From contig OZ004591.1 of assembly GCA_963924555.1 (NCBI GenBank), positions 4,650,001 through 4,714,000 on the forward strand: a stretch of 64,000 nucleotides of DNA, written 5' to 3'. Below, one piece after another: positions 1 to 11,236 of this stretch (within the stretch, counting starts at the first letter, position 1; every line of letters starts with the position of its first letter). The notes beneath the pieces were generated by a model. It ran no database searches. It saw nothing but the letters and a program-made list of their open reading frames with translations, and had not been told where the DNA came from. This DNA is from Crambe crambe. Its lineage: Eukaryota; Porifera; Demospongiae; Poecilosclerida; Crambeidae. The translations under genes were made by a program, and so were the position numbers.

Positions 1-186
1 CTGTAGTGGTTTGATGTCCCTAGCTGGTGAGCAAAATGAGCTCATAGACTATATAGGACCTCTATGTAACCTACATATAATTGTTTAGAAAGATGGGCGT
101 GTCCATCGGACCAATCGCGAACCCCTCCCCAAGGCCAAGACCAACCGAACTCGGGGGAGTGGCTGGGAGTCCTTCACAGCGTAATA

Positions 187-3100
187 ATGGCAGTGCGTTT
201 GTATGAACCCAGCCCTCGATCTTGTCCTTTCTTTTCTTCCGTCGATGGACAGATCTATATGTGGGGAGGATGTACTGAAGATTATTTTAGGAAGGAAATT
301 GCTTTCGATGGGTTCGAGACTTTTGATTGCTACCTCGAGACTTGGACAAGAAAAATAACTAAAGGAGACCCTCCCCCTTGGCTCTACGGTGGTGTCTGTG
401 CATCTTCAGGACATAACATCTACATGTATGGAGGGGATGATAGAAAGTCACTTTGTGGTTCTCTACATGAATTCAACACTAAGACACTATCATGGAGGAA
501 ATTGGCACCACACAGTGCTGATGGTCCAATGAAGAAGGATGACTGTGGTATGATTGTATGGGGAGAGAAGTTGATATTATTTGGGGGGTGTGGCATCCCA
601 TCCAGCCCCACCCAACCAGGAGCAGACTTCATAAAATTAAAAGATACCAAATATTCTGAGGGACGGACTAATGAGATGCATGTCTTTAATCTCAGGGAAG
701 GTAAGAGTAGTACATACATAGTGCATGTATGGTATGGATGGCTGGTATACAACAAATAGGGAGTTAATTATGCAATTCTTCATAGGGAAATGGTCATCTC
801 CAACTATCAGTGGAACAAGGCCACCTCCCTGCAATGCTTTTTCCTTCACTCAAATAGATGACCAACGTGCAGTGCTGTTTGGAGGGAGGCAGCATGAAGG
901 GAGGAGTAATGATGTGTATATATTTGACATGACAAGAATGGTGAGATTCAGATGTGGTTGATGCAACATAGGCTAGTTACATAGCTGCATATTTTTTATC
1001 TTAATTTGCAGCACTGGAGTAAACTGACTCATCAGGAGGGAGAACTTTATCCAGTGGGGAGATCAGCACATGCTGCAGTCTGTCTGGATTATGGTGGAGA
1101 TCACCACCAACTTCTAGTGGCTGGAGGGTTAGATCCTAATGGAAGGACACTGAATGATATTTGGATATTGGATCTGAAATCCTGGATGTGGAAGGAGGTC
1201 AGGATTCATGTTGGCTCCATAACTTGCTCCATATAGTTTATAGCTACCCTGACTTTCAATGTAACGTCAGTGCTTGTATACATGTCCAATGGTTAAAAGT
1301 CATTTAGCTAATCACCGAGTCATTAAACAACAACAAAAGAAAAAAAGCAACAACAACCAATAAACAAAGAAAAAAGCTTAGTGATTAAAATGTAGGTGAA
1401 TATTCTTTGGCAGTTGAATAGATCCTTCAATTTGGCCCTGGCACTGGGAATGATATGTACTTGGTGTAGGTTAAAGATTTACGTATCCTGTCAAGAAGGA
1501 GCTATGGTGCTGCTGCCATTAGTCTCAGTCCAGGACTGACAGAGGTTGTCATGTTTGGTGGTAGTCCAGAGTGGTCACCACATCAGGATGATAGTGAGAT
1601 CCAAAAGATTGCCAACACCGCTATATTAAGATTTGGTGAGTTGTCTCCTTGCTGTATTGTACCCTGAAGAAGTTCTATATTGTATTAGTTACTGTATAAT
1701 TATTTTCTTTTGGTTTATTTGTTGTTTTTGTTTGTTTAGTATCAGATTCTGTTTGCATTATTATTTCCTTTATGAATTCGTTTGTGGCCTACGAAAAGCC
1801 CACTAATCAGATTTAGCTATAACTTATAAAAACAGAAACAGCCTGTAAAGCTGTATCTGCAACCGAGGAATTCCTCTGTATAATATGGCCATATGCAAAT
1901 CCTTCATGCAAAAATCATAGAGAGTTGAGTTAGCTATCAATGATTTAGCTAGCTATGTGTTTTCTTGCAGAGTTGCAGTCTCTCGCTGGAGAGTGGGTAC
2001 TGACAGATGTAGCTGACAACAGCCAGCGAGGGACAAGTGAGAGAATCAGGGAGAAAATGATGAAGATGAGTCAAATGGCTCAGAGTGCAGCAGCAGCAAG
2101 ACCAGTGGCTGTGACTGGAAGAGATAAAGTGGTGAGGGATCTTGAAGAAAGAGTCAGGGAAGCTGAGAGGAGAGTGTCAGCAGGTATAAGTAGCTATCAG
2201 CTCATAATTTAATAGCTATGTCATCATGCATAGCATGTCATACACATGCACACAGCTGAAGAAAGAGCTACAGTATCAGAGGGGAGATTACATGAAGCTG
2301 CTATTGAAACAGAGAGATTACGTGATATTTCAGAGAGGAGAATATCTGAAGGTAATAGGTAGATATAGCATGTTGTTATGTCATTGTGTCATTCTGGATA
2401 TCCATATTCACACAGCTGAGGAAAGAGCTACAGAAGCAGAAAGAGGTTTGGCAGAATATGAAGAACGTCTACGACAACTGGAGACTCAGTGGGTGGTGAG
2501 GAGGGCAGAGATTCAGTTGACTGGTCCAGAACTTGGAAGGGGAGGATGGGCCACAGTCAGTGTCGCTACATTCAGAAGAGCTAAAGTAGCCGCCAAATCT
2601 ATCCACCGTCAAATAGTATCACCCCACAATCTGCAAATGTTCCAACGAGAGATGAATATGGCTGCCAGATTACGCCACCCTAACCTGGTCCAGTTCATCG
2701 GTGCCACCACAGAAGGAGAGATGATGATTCTGACAGAGCTCATGCCCACCAGTCTGAGAAAGGAGCTGCAAAATGAATACATGTCTCCAAGACTAGTAAT
2801 CTCCATAGGTCTGGATGTGGCCAGAGCCCTCAACTACCTCCATCTGATGCAGCCGGACCCCATCATCCATCGTGACATCAGCAGTGCCAATGTCCTCCTT
2901 GAGTCCATCTCTAGCAACAAATGGAGAGCCAAAGTCTCGGATTATGGTTCCGTTAATCTTCTCCAGCAGTTGCAGACAGAATGTCCTGGCAATCCAGCCT
3001 ATTCTGCCCCTGAAGCCAACAAACCTCGCCAACAGTCCCCCAAGATGGACATCTACAGCTATGGAGCTCTCCTCCTGGAGATGCTGACTGGTGAACTCCC

Positions 3101-3236
3101 CATCAGAGAAGAACGAGGACGTCTAATTCGTGTGGTCCATCACCGACCACTGCTTGCTCTCATCCGAAGGTGTTTGATGGAGAAGAAAGAAGACCGACCC
3201 AATGCCAGTGACATCATCTCTGAGTTGGAACCATGA
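187..3236 (+). CDS. Kelch repeat / coiled-coil / TKL-type protein kinase, copy 1
   Basis: Seven exons: 187-700, 786-940, 1012-1197, 1470-1635, 1971-2183, 2256-2351, 2416-3236. They join in phase to 716 codons plus stop, with GT/AG at every junction. Residues about 1-340 are kelch-like blades with repeated GG/W signatures (MWGGC, YMYGG, LFGGC, LFGGR, VAGG, MFGG). Residues about 395-475 are charged heptad-like coiled coil (AEERATEAER). Residues about 475-716 are a kinase: glycine loop GRGGWATV, lysine in VAAK, catalytic loop HRDISSANV, APE segment and DIYSYG. The metal-binding motif is DYG instead of DFG, but the key D, K and N are present, so activity is plausible. The HRDISSAN style fits the tyrosine-kinase-like group. 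The ATG at 187 opens the first blade and is matched in copy 2. Substrates are unknown. Confidence 0.88.
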
Positions 3237-3393
3237 AACTTGATATAGACACAAGTAGCTAGTTTTGTTGAGTGTTAACTTGATGTATGTTGTAGTAACT
3301 TGCGTGTGCAGTTTTGCCTGTTGTAGTTTATGTTTTTGATACGAGCCCCTCCCTCCGAAATAACAAAATGATATCCCTTTACCATTTTATCCA

Positions 3394-3816
3394 ATGAAGA
3401 TGGAGACAGCTGCACCTGTGCAAGAGACTGAATCTTCCCACTCTCCCAGTCTCGCGCCAACATGTACAGACTCTGCTCTAACAGTTAACCCTTTCTTCGA
3501 CTACCGTAAACTGATAGACGACATTTCCACACGACTCTTCAAGGAGAATGCCTTGAGGCTAGCCAACCTGTATGAGCTGCCTAGCTGGTACTTCGAGATT
3601 GGACCCAGTAAGGATCCTTCTTACGCCCTTAGAGTGTTGATGGCCTTGGAAGGAAAGGGTCTGTATTCTCCTAGTAATCTGAAGGGTCTTGTAGAAGCAC
3701 TGAAGAACATTGAGAGGGAGGACTTGTGCACTGTGGTGAATGAGTTCATCAGTAAAACTAGATGTTATGCCTGGGGATATAAAAGTACTGGCTGTGTCTT
3801 ACCTCTCCTCTAGTGT
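3394..3816 (+). pseudogene. Orphan DED exon (truncated copy of the DED-MATH gene)
   Basis: The reading frame (about 139 codons) is nearly identical to the first exon of the intact DED-MATH gene at 16280. It carries the same death effector domain, with the core pattern ALRVLMALEGKGLYSPSNL followed by IEREDL. The later exons (linker and MATH-like domain) are absent here because the duplication ends just downstream. At the splice donor the intact copy has CATCG/GTAAGA; this copy has CATCAGTAAAAC, which weakens the donor. If transcribed it could give a DED-only protein of about 139 residues through the read-through stop, so a small functional decoy cannot be excluded. I call it a fragment because its partner exons are missing. 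Confidence 0.75.
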
Positions 3817-4077
3817 CATAGATTGCCCAGAACGGACAGGTGTCCATGGCTTTGGAGCATCACTCTTGATGACCCCCACAAGCACAAGCTTCCTCCATTC
3901 AGAGGGAAATACTACCATGATATATTTGGCTATGGATGTGGAGATTACTTGAAATAGCTTTAATACAATTAGTTTGGAACTAGTATATATATATATTTTT
4001 TTTTTTTTTTCAAAAAGGGTATTATAATTATCAGTAGACTAGCTACATTAGTATTTTGGGTTATTTTTGTTTTCCGG

Positions 4078-4115
4078 TGTCAAGTAAAAATGGGGACCCC
4101 CACAAAATGGGGACT
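4078..4115 (+). repeat. Ginger1 left terminal inverted repeat
   Basis: It begins with TGTCA directly after the CCGG target duplication and pairs imperfectly with 12915-12952. Matching blocks are GTAAA, GGGACCCC and AAA-T-GGGGAC. The similarity may extend further, but it is interrupted by the nested element at 4137. Confidence 0.75.
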
Positions 4116-4254
4116 GTCGGAAAATATTTGGTCCGGTGTAGTAGTGAAATGGGGCCCCCCGTGATATGGGGCCCCCCATCCCCAAATCACTAGAGATTTA
4201 GGGCTGGGGGGGCCCCATACAACTAGGGTTATGGGGACCCCGTAGTCCCCATAT

Positions 4255-5095
4255 TCCTAGGGCTATAGGGACCAGTCAGTGATATGGGGCCCCCTCAATT
4301 TTCCAAGCTTCCTAGCAAAATAAAAGCGTTTGCTATAGGGACCAGTCAGTGATATGGGGCTCCCTCAATTTTCCAAGCTTCCTAGCAAAATAAAAGCTTT
4401 TGCTATAGGGACCAGACTCCAGTCAGTGATATGGGGACCCCTCAATTTTCCAAGCTTCCTAGCAAAATAAAAGCTTTTGCTATAGGGACCAGACTCCAGT
4501 CAGTGATATGGGGCTCCCTCAATTTTCCAAGCTTCCTAGCAAAATAAAAGTGTTTGCTATAGGGACCAGTCAGTGATATGGGGCCCCCCTCAATTTTCCA
4601 AGCTTCCTAGCAAAATAAAAGCTTTTGCTATAGGGACCAGTCAGTGATATGGGGCTCCCTCAATTTTCCAAGCTTCCTAGCAAAATAAAAGCTATAGGGA
4701 CCAGTCAGTGATATGGGCCCCCCTCAATTTTCCAAGCTTCCTAGCAAATAAAAGCTTTTGCTATAGGGACCAGTCAGTGATATGGGGCTCCCTCAATTTT
4801 CCAAGCTTCCTAGCAAAATAAAAGCTTTTGCTATAGGGACCAGACTCCAGTCAGTGATATGGGGACCCCTCAATTTTCCAAGCTTCCTAGCAAAATAAAA
4901 GCTTTTGCTATAGGGACCATCAGTGATATGGGGCTCCCTCAATTTTCCAAGCTTCCTAGCAAAATAAGCTATAGGGACCAGTCAGTGATATGGGGCTCTC
5001 TCAATTTTCCAAGCTTCCTAGCAAAATAAAAGCTGTCAGTGATATGGGGCTCCCTCAGTTTTCCAAGCTTCCTAACAAAATAAAAGCTTATGGTG
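4255..5095 (+). repeat. Minisatellite, about 55-79-bp unit, around 11 copies
   Basis: The unit contains CTATAGGGACCAGTCAGTGA, then ATATGGGGCTCCCTCAATTT, then TCCAAGCTTCCTAGCAAAAT and AAAAGCTTTTG. Copies differ by small indels, for instance CCAGACTCCAGTCAG versus CCAGTCAG, and by a shortened AAAAGC link. It lies inside the nested Ginger-like element. Nothing suggests coding. Confidence 0.9.
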
Positions 5096-5175
5096 TCTGA
5101 ATATTGTCCTCCCAAAATTTGTCCCAGTGGACAATTTTCACCAGTGAATAATTCACTGTCCCCCCTCAGTGAATA

Positions 5176-5457
5176 ATGAAATCCTCAAGGCTGAAGAATT
5201 GTCACTGCATGGATGCAAGAGAGAGATTGGTAGTTTTCTCCAGTCTAGCTATAGACATCTCAGACTACATCTGCTTCTCTACAAATGCAACTAGGGCAGC
5301 ATCGAACAACAAACTGGAGTACAAGTTTAATTGCACAATCGTGGGCTGCCACTTCTATTTCAGCAGAATATCACGGCTGTGGAACTCAATGCCTCAAGTG
5401 AATCTTGAAAAGTCATTCAAAGCTCAACTTTTACAGTTTTCATGGCACATTTCATGA
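5176..5457 (+). pseudogene. LINE-type ORF2 C-terminal tail fragment
   Basis: The open frame of 93 codons contains TRAASNNKLEY, then SRISRLWNSMP, then a KSFKAQLLQF-like end. This spacing resembles the extreme C-terminus of non-LTR retrotransposon ORF2 proteins, where an R-x-x-LWNSLP motif precedes the final FK helix. No reverse transcriptase core is present upstream, so this is a 5'-truncated relic carried inside the nested Ginger-like element. The family was recognised from pattern memory only. Confidence 0.6.
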
Positions 5458-6262
5458 ACAACTTTAATCAAGCCAGGCTATGTACATATCATATATTCTG
5501 TCCTTGCTCAACATGCCATTTGACTAATCTTTAACCTACTAATAGTCACTACAAATTTTTATTTTTATACTAGTAGTTCTCTAAGTTACAACCTTTGTAC
5601 ATACTTCACTTCACTTTATTTTATTTCCAGCTTCACCAGCACGTGGTGTTAGTCTGGCAACATGTTTCACTATGCTTTAGTTCTGTAGCACCAAACTCTT
5701 TATCAATAACATGTTGAGAAGTCAAAAAAAATCACCTTGGAAGAAGCATGGAAGAAGCGTGGTAAAACTCTAGCTATATGTCACGTGCTAGATGAGAAAA
5801 TGTCATCTTGGTCCACAATTAACTGGATAGTTCTACCACAAAATAGCTATCTAGCTAGGTGAGGTTCCCTATTTTCTACTCAGTAAGCTGTGTCACATAA
5901 CACTAGAAAAGTATCTCAGTCTGTATGGTCAGCGTCACAGAGTCTATGAAGCAAGTCAGAAAATTCACACTCGATCGTGGTTATAATACTCCAACTGACT
6001 CTAACACACCATTAGAATGCTGTATAGCTATGAGGAATCTATATAGAAACTATGTATCTTTGCCTCTTGTATGCAATGCATACCAGCTAGCCCAAGTCAA
6101 TGGCGCCTACCTCACATGGTTAGCCCCCTGAAACTCATGGCAGCTAGCTATGCATGCCTAGATGAACAGGGCAGGCACGCATAAACCTAGTGTCTCTAGG
6201 GGCTAACTCCAAGAAGCTCTGCCCACCAAATCAACACATCAGCCTAGCGCCTATAGCAATTT

Positions 6263-6409
6263 TTATATGCTGCAGTTTTGTGGATCTTCCTCCTCCTCAT
6301 TCTTAGACTGCTTGTCATAGCCATCAGGATACACTCCACCTGTCAAGTACTCTTTTGATGGCTGTGTAGGAATACTGACATAGCTAGCTGCTATTCCCAG
6401 CTGATTGCC
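6263..6409 (-). other. Exon-like reading frame, possible captured gene end
   Basis: Read on the minus strand, about 48 codons are open up to a TAA at 6263-6265. The composition is low in repeats and coding-like: NQLGIAASYVSIPTQPSKEY, then a GG-VYPDGYDK segment and an acidic NEEEED run before the stop. No family was recognised. It lies within the nested nonautonomous Ginger-like element, so it could be a captured C-terminal exon of a host gene, or chance. Confidence 0.3.
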
Positions 6410-6656
6410 AGCACGCGTGCGTGGGCCCCATTTCACTGGGGGAGCCCCAAAATACTAGCGCTTTGAGGCCCCCCTGGGGGCCCCATTTCACTAGTGATAT
6501 ACGGCCGGGGGGCCCCATATCACGGGGGGCCCCATATCGCTCCTACACCGGTGTAAAATTCGGTCCCCCCGGACCAAAAAAAGCGCGATATTTTGTCCTA
6601 CGTCAACATAGAATGTCCGTGCCACGTGGCCTATTGCAGCTGCATATCGCATCGCA

Positions 6657-9600
6657 ATGGCAGCTATCATTGATCAAGCTATCTCTTATATACTTGAAAA
6701 AAAGTATCCCGAGGGCTCTTCCAACAATGAAAAAAGGATCATTCGAAGAAAGGCAGCTACATTAAAAATTAAAGATGGAGAAGTGTTTTATTTGAAGTCA
6801 GATAAAGCTACTGGAAAGAATAAGGTAGTTATAGCAGAATCCCTGACTAGCTACTGATATATACATACTATAGGAGGTCAGGTATATCACCAACAGTGAA
6901 GAAAAGAAGAGAATTATGACTTCATGTCATGTGGATGCAACCTCTGGACACATGGGAGTTAGAAAAACTCTGTTTAGAATTTCAGAGCGTTTCTATTGGA
7001 AAGGAGTTTCAAAGGATGTTGAAAATATGGTAAGCATAGTTCAGCTAATATGGTCCTAGAATACTTGTCCCCCACCTCCCTACAATTTTTGTTATTTTCA
7101 TAGGTGTCTATTTGTGATGTGTGTCAGAGGAATAACCAGAAGCTTATGATTATGAGACCTGAGCTGCACAATGTTCCTGTGCAATCCCCATGGTTTCATG
7201 TTGCAATTGATTTTATTGGACCGATATCTCCACAATCTCAATTAGGAAATCAATATATATTAACACTAATCGATTACTTCACAAAATGGGCTGAGGCTAT
7301 AGCCTTGCCGAACAAAGAGGCACAAGGTGTGGCAAATTCACTATTCAAAGTAAATCTTTAATAATGAGTTGCATCACTAAAATGTACAATTCATAAATAA
7401 TATAGATCTTTATGCGAATGGGCATCCCAAAGATTCTTACAACTGACCAGGGAAGTGAGTTCAAGAATAATCTCAATGATGAGATGATGAAGCTCCTTGG
7501 TATCAAGCATCACCTAACTACAGCCTATCATCCTCAGGTGTGTGTTATAACTTTATTATCCGAAAAATATTCACCATCCATGCACAGTATATAAAACTAA
7601 TGACTAACTTTAATCTATAGCTGTCTCAGCAATAGATAGCGTAAGGCGTCGATTATCAACCGGCACCTATTATAGACTACTTAGTATACGGAAAGTTTAC
7701 GGTAGTAAACAAACGTAAACGGAGTCTAAGAAAATGGCATTGAAAAATATATGGGAAAAACTTACAAGCTCTAGAGAGAAAACAGGACTTCAACAGCACG
7801 CATTTATCAACTGCAGTATGAAACTAAGTTACTAGCTCATGTTACCCATTGCCATGGCTCCGGAAGATCGCTTAAAAAGCACGAAAGCTATCGACTTAGA
7901 GTCGAATTTGGTGCTTATTTAGTGAGGACTGTATGGATAGATTATGACTGAAATATGTAACACAGACCAATGAAGACTGTGTCTGAAAAGTATCACCAGA
8001 ATCCAACGAAAAGGAGAGCTTCTGCAGCAGTTCCATTCCACCGTTAAATTGTGGAGCAGTTTATGGTAGAAATGCTTCAGTTAATTTTTTTATAAAATTT
8101 GTTATGATGATATATTTTACAGCATAAAATGTATAAAAGTATCTTTTTAAGGGCCCTAACATGTAGTGGAGCAAAATTGAAAGAAAGAATGGAACGGACG
8201 ATGATTGATACTATGATTTTCAACAGGTGGTCGAAAATAGGTGTCGGTGGTCAATAAATGATTTTTTTAGTCGACGTAGTAGATTCAGTATAGCAAAACT
8301 TTTATCCAATTGTGAGAAAAATAAATTTATATGTCGTTATAGAGGATGAATTGATCTTTCCTATGGTTGTTGTTTAAGACTTTGACGACCATCGGCGAGG
8401 GAGATATGGTGCGGGGAGTAAGTTATGGTCGATAATCGACGACTTACGCTAATCATAAATGTTTTTAATCATACAATAAGCAATATATGTCATGACTGCT
8501 ATGGCTTATTCATCTCTAATTAGCTTGTTATTATTATAATTATGCAGGCTAATGGGCTTGTAGAAAGATATAATCAAACCATACAGAATATGATTCGTAA
8601 ATTTATTGGAGAAAAAAAAGAGAGTTGGGATATATTTCTGGATACGTGCACATTTGCCTATAACACTTCTCTTCAGAAGTCAACAAATTATACACCTTTT
8701 GAAGTAATGTTTGGTTGACAAGCTATTCTTCCTGTTGATTTTGATGATGGAAAACACCCGAATGCAACTGCAGTACTTGAAAGGTTGGAAAAGGATGATG
8801 GTATTAAGTACAAGGAGACAGCAGAGGTACTCATGTCGCACAGAAAAAATGTACTCGAGAGGGTGAAATCTAATATAATTAAAGCACAAAAGAAGCAGAA
8901 GGAGGAGTACGACAAAAAGCATGCAAATTCACTAAGATTTAAAGTTGAAGCTACAGTGCTAGCAAAAGATATGAAGAGAAAGAAACGTAAAGGGGGGAAA
9001 TTGGATAGCAAGTGGCTCGGACCATTTACAATAGCACAAGATCTTGGGAAAGGGTTTTACCAACTCAAGTCGATCATAAATCCACAAAAAATTATTGAGA
9101 GGATAAATGGAACCCACCTAAAGATATATAAATCTCCAGGGTTCTTAAAGTCACGAAAATGGCCTCCTTTAAGGTCCCCAACAAAGTCTCTTCTAGCAAA
9201 AGCATCATCCAAACCCAAATTCAGGTCTTCATTGAAGATAAAGTCACCATCCAAGACTCAATTAAAGTTGCCATCAGCTAATTTACCATGCAAACATCCA
9301 TTCGGATCTCCACCAAGGCCATCTCTGACAATGAAGTCACCCCCCAAGAAGTCATCACCCCAGAAGTCGCCATGCAGAATTTCACTTTCAAATGATTCCC
9401 AAAGGATAGGTATGTCTTAACACTAAGGAGTGTGCATTAAATAAGATGATTTTAGACCCTTTACCTAAAACTTGGAACATGCATACTGTAGGATTGCAGC
9501 TTGGGCATTGTGGATGATATTAACCACATGCATTTGAGTATTTAGCAGTCATGAAATGTTTTGATTGAGCAGTGTGGCCTGCTTGCCTGCTAATAATGTA

Positions 9601-11236
9601 GCAGTGAGTCATGTTATTAATTATAATTTCAATACAGTGGCAATATTGCAGAAGCTAACTCCTGAAGAACTGGCTTCAAAATTCTCATCATATACTCCTA
9701 TTCTAAAGGACATTATAAGTGGAAATGTAAAGTTACCTATAGCAGTAACATATATATATTACTCTATTATCCATATTGCAGGTAGAGTTCCTTGAGTATA
9801 CTTACCAAGAATATTGTAGCAGTTCAGCTGTCATGCTTAGTGAGTTCATCATCAGAAGTATTATATCATTAGATATATATTTAATTATACACAGGGAAAA
9901 TCAAGCATGCAAGCAATGCAATATGTTGCATTACAACACTTCAGTATATGAAAATGATTGAATTTCTACAAAGTGAACTTCGTCCAAAGCGTATAAAGGT
10001 TAGTTATATTACCTGTATCCACAACAATTATGCAGTGATTGATGTTTTATTTTAGTTATTATCATTTATCATCGATGTTGTATATCCCGGTGTTTTAAAA
10101 AAGATTATCATGAACATGTTTGATCTATCCATTGAAGAGGTAGCTATATACATGATTATAGTGATACACAATAGCTAATTAGTATTATGATCATTTTAGG
10201 TAACCACAGTAATGTATATGTCAAAGCTGGCAGATTTAGAGTCGGAGCAAGGTTAGTAGTCATGCATGTCTGTATGATCATTATAATACATGCATATATT
10301 TTCATCCATTATAATTTAGAAGGATATAAATCAAATCTTGATCTGGAGCTCTATGAATACATAAAGAAAAAGCGAAGTTTGGGTAAGTATGCATGCACAA
10401 GCTGTGATCATTTCATTTACATCCTACATGCCCACATTCATACATGTATAGTTGAGGTTCAATCCCCTAAATCATCCCCCAAAAAGAAGATACGATTGGA
10501 TCCTGATTATTGGATAAAAGAGCTATGTTTATATTCTGAAGATCGTACTCGGATACTAAATACTGATTGGCTCACTGATAATGTGATCGATGCAACTCAA
10601 ATTTTGCTGAAGAAGAAATACCCAAAAATGGGTGGCCTTCAATCAACTGTGCTAGGTGTAAACCTAACATTTAGCATTGAGAGAGGGAAATTCGTACAGA
10701 TTATTAATGTCAGAAATAGCCATTGGATAACTATCTCTAATGCTATGTCTCAGACACTAAATGAGATCAGTGTATATGACAGTAAACCCTCCTGGACCGG
10801 TGTATTTCCAAGGAAAGCTATAGAGCAGATTGCTGCATTAATATGTTCAGGTGAAAAGCAGTTTACTCTTAATTTTCAACCAGTTCAAGTTCAGAGGGGT
10901 TCAGATGACTGTGGTCTTTTCGCTATCGCTTTTGCTGAGTCACTTTGTTCTGGTGCTAGCCCTTCATCATTACGTTATACCCAAGAAAGCTTAAGAAGTC
11001 ACCTCCTTAAGTGCTTGGACAACAGAGCAATCACTCCTTTTCCTAGCACAAAAAGGAGGCCAGTGAAGAGCAATCGTCTTCAGGTGGTTCCAGTGTTCTG
11101 CTTCTGTAGGCAGATAGAAAAAGGTCACATGGTGGAATGCAGTGGCTGCAAAGATTGGTACCATGTGGAGTGTGTACATTTTCCTAGCAATTTTCCTAAA
11201 AAAGAAAAGTGGTATTGCTCTAACTGTTCATCATGA
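6657..11236 (+). pseudogene. Ginger1 transposase: integrase + Ulp1 protease + PHD finger, one nonsense codon
   Basis: Twelve exons join in phase to 933 codons: 6657-6824, 6874-7029, 7104-7349, 7406-7537, 8548-9409, 9638-9726, 9782-9839, 9895-9998, 10056-10139, 10200-10251, 10320-10382, 10452-11236. In order they encode a YPYY-like N-terminus (EKKYPEG...GEVFYL), an HHCC zinc finger (HVDATSGHMG then CDVCQ), an rve/DDE core (AIDFIGP, TTDQGSEF, NGLVERYNQ), and a GPY/F motif (KWLGPFTIAQ). A helical middle region follows, then a Ulp1/C48 peptidase with His in SHWITI, Asp in VYDSK and Gln/Cys in QRGSDDCGLF, and a C-terminal C4HC3 PHD finger. The only lesion seen is TGA at 8716-8718 where the family has arginine after FG (likely CGA to TGA). 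Otherwise it would make about 932 residues, which should cut and insert the element's own DNA. Confidence 0.88.
7639..8449 (+). mobile_element. MITE in transposase intron 4, TA-flanked
   Basis: The left end GCGTAAGGCGTCGATTATCA pairs with the right end, whose reverse complement is GCGTAAGTCGTCGATTATCG. TA flanks both sides (7637-7638 and 8450-8451), as expected for a mariner/IS630-like or similar TA-targeting element. It is 811 bp, without a coding frame. Its removal shrinks intron 4 from 1,010 bp to about 200 bp, in line with the other introns. Interior words recur, diverged, near 61600-61830. Confidence 0.78.

Larger units (their letters stand above)
1..3822 (+). repeat. Segmental duplication, copy 1
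   Basis: This stretch matches 13029-16697 almost throughout, including the upstream region, every exon and intron of the kelch-kinase gene, and the following DED exon. Similarity stops just after the DED exon, where the words after TGTCTTACCTCT differ between copies. The left end of this copy lies outside the window. Copy 1 has a short extra stretch in the upstream region (about 58-80). The two copies are separated by the Ginger1 transposon and its flanks. Positions 1-186 are the upstream region and contain no gene that I can see. Confidence 0.9.
4137..6547 (+). mobile_element. Nested nonautonomous Ginger-like element
   Basis: The left end is TGTAGTAGTGAAATGGGGCC. The reverse complement of the right end is TGTAGGAGCGATATGGGGCC, and both continue with the same CCCCGTGATATGGGG block. 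CCGG flanks both sides (4133-4136 and 6548-6551), giving an independent Ginger1-type target duplication. The 2,411-bp element encodes no integrase. It holds a minisatellite (4255-5095), a LINE-like coding tail (5176-5457) and a short exon-like frame on the minus strand (6263-6409). It lies about 60 bp inside the left end of the larger Ginger1 element, so it inserted later, at a CCGG already present in that element. Confidence 0.82.

Noticed and set aside
6657-9420. LTR retrotransposon or endogenous retrovirus integrase
   Set aside because: No reverse transcriptase, RNase H, Gag or LTRs are nearby. The ends with CCGG duplication, the introns, and the added Ulp1 and PHD domains fit Ginger1 instead.
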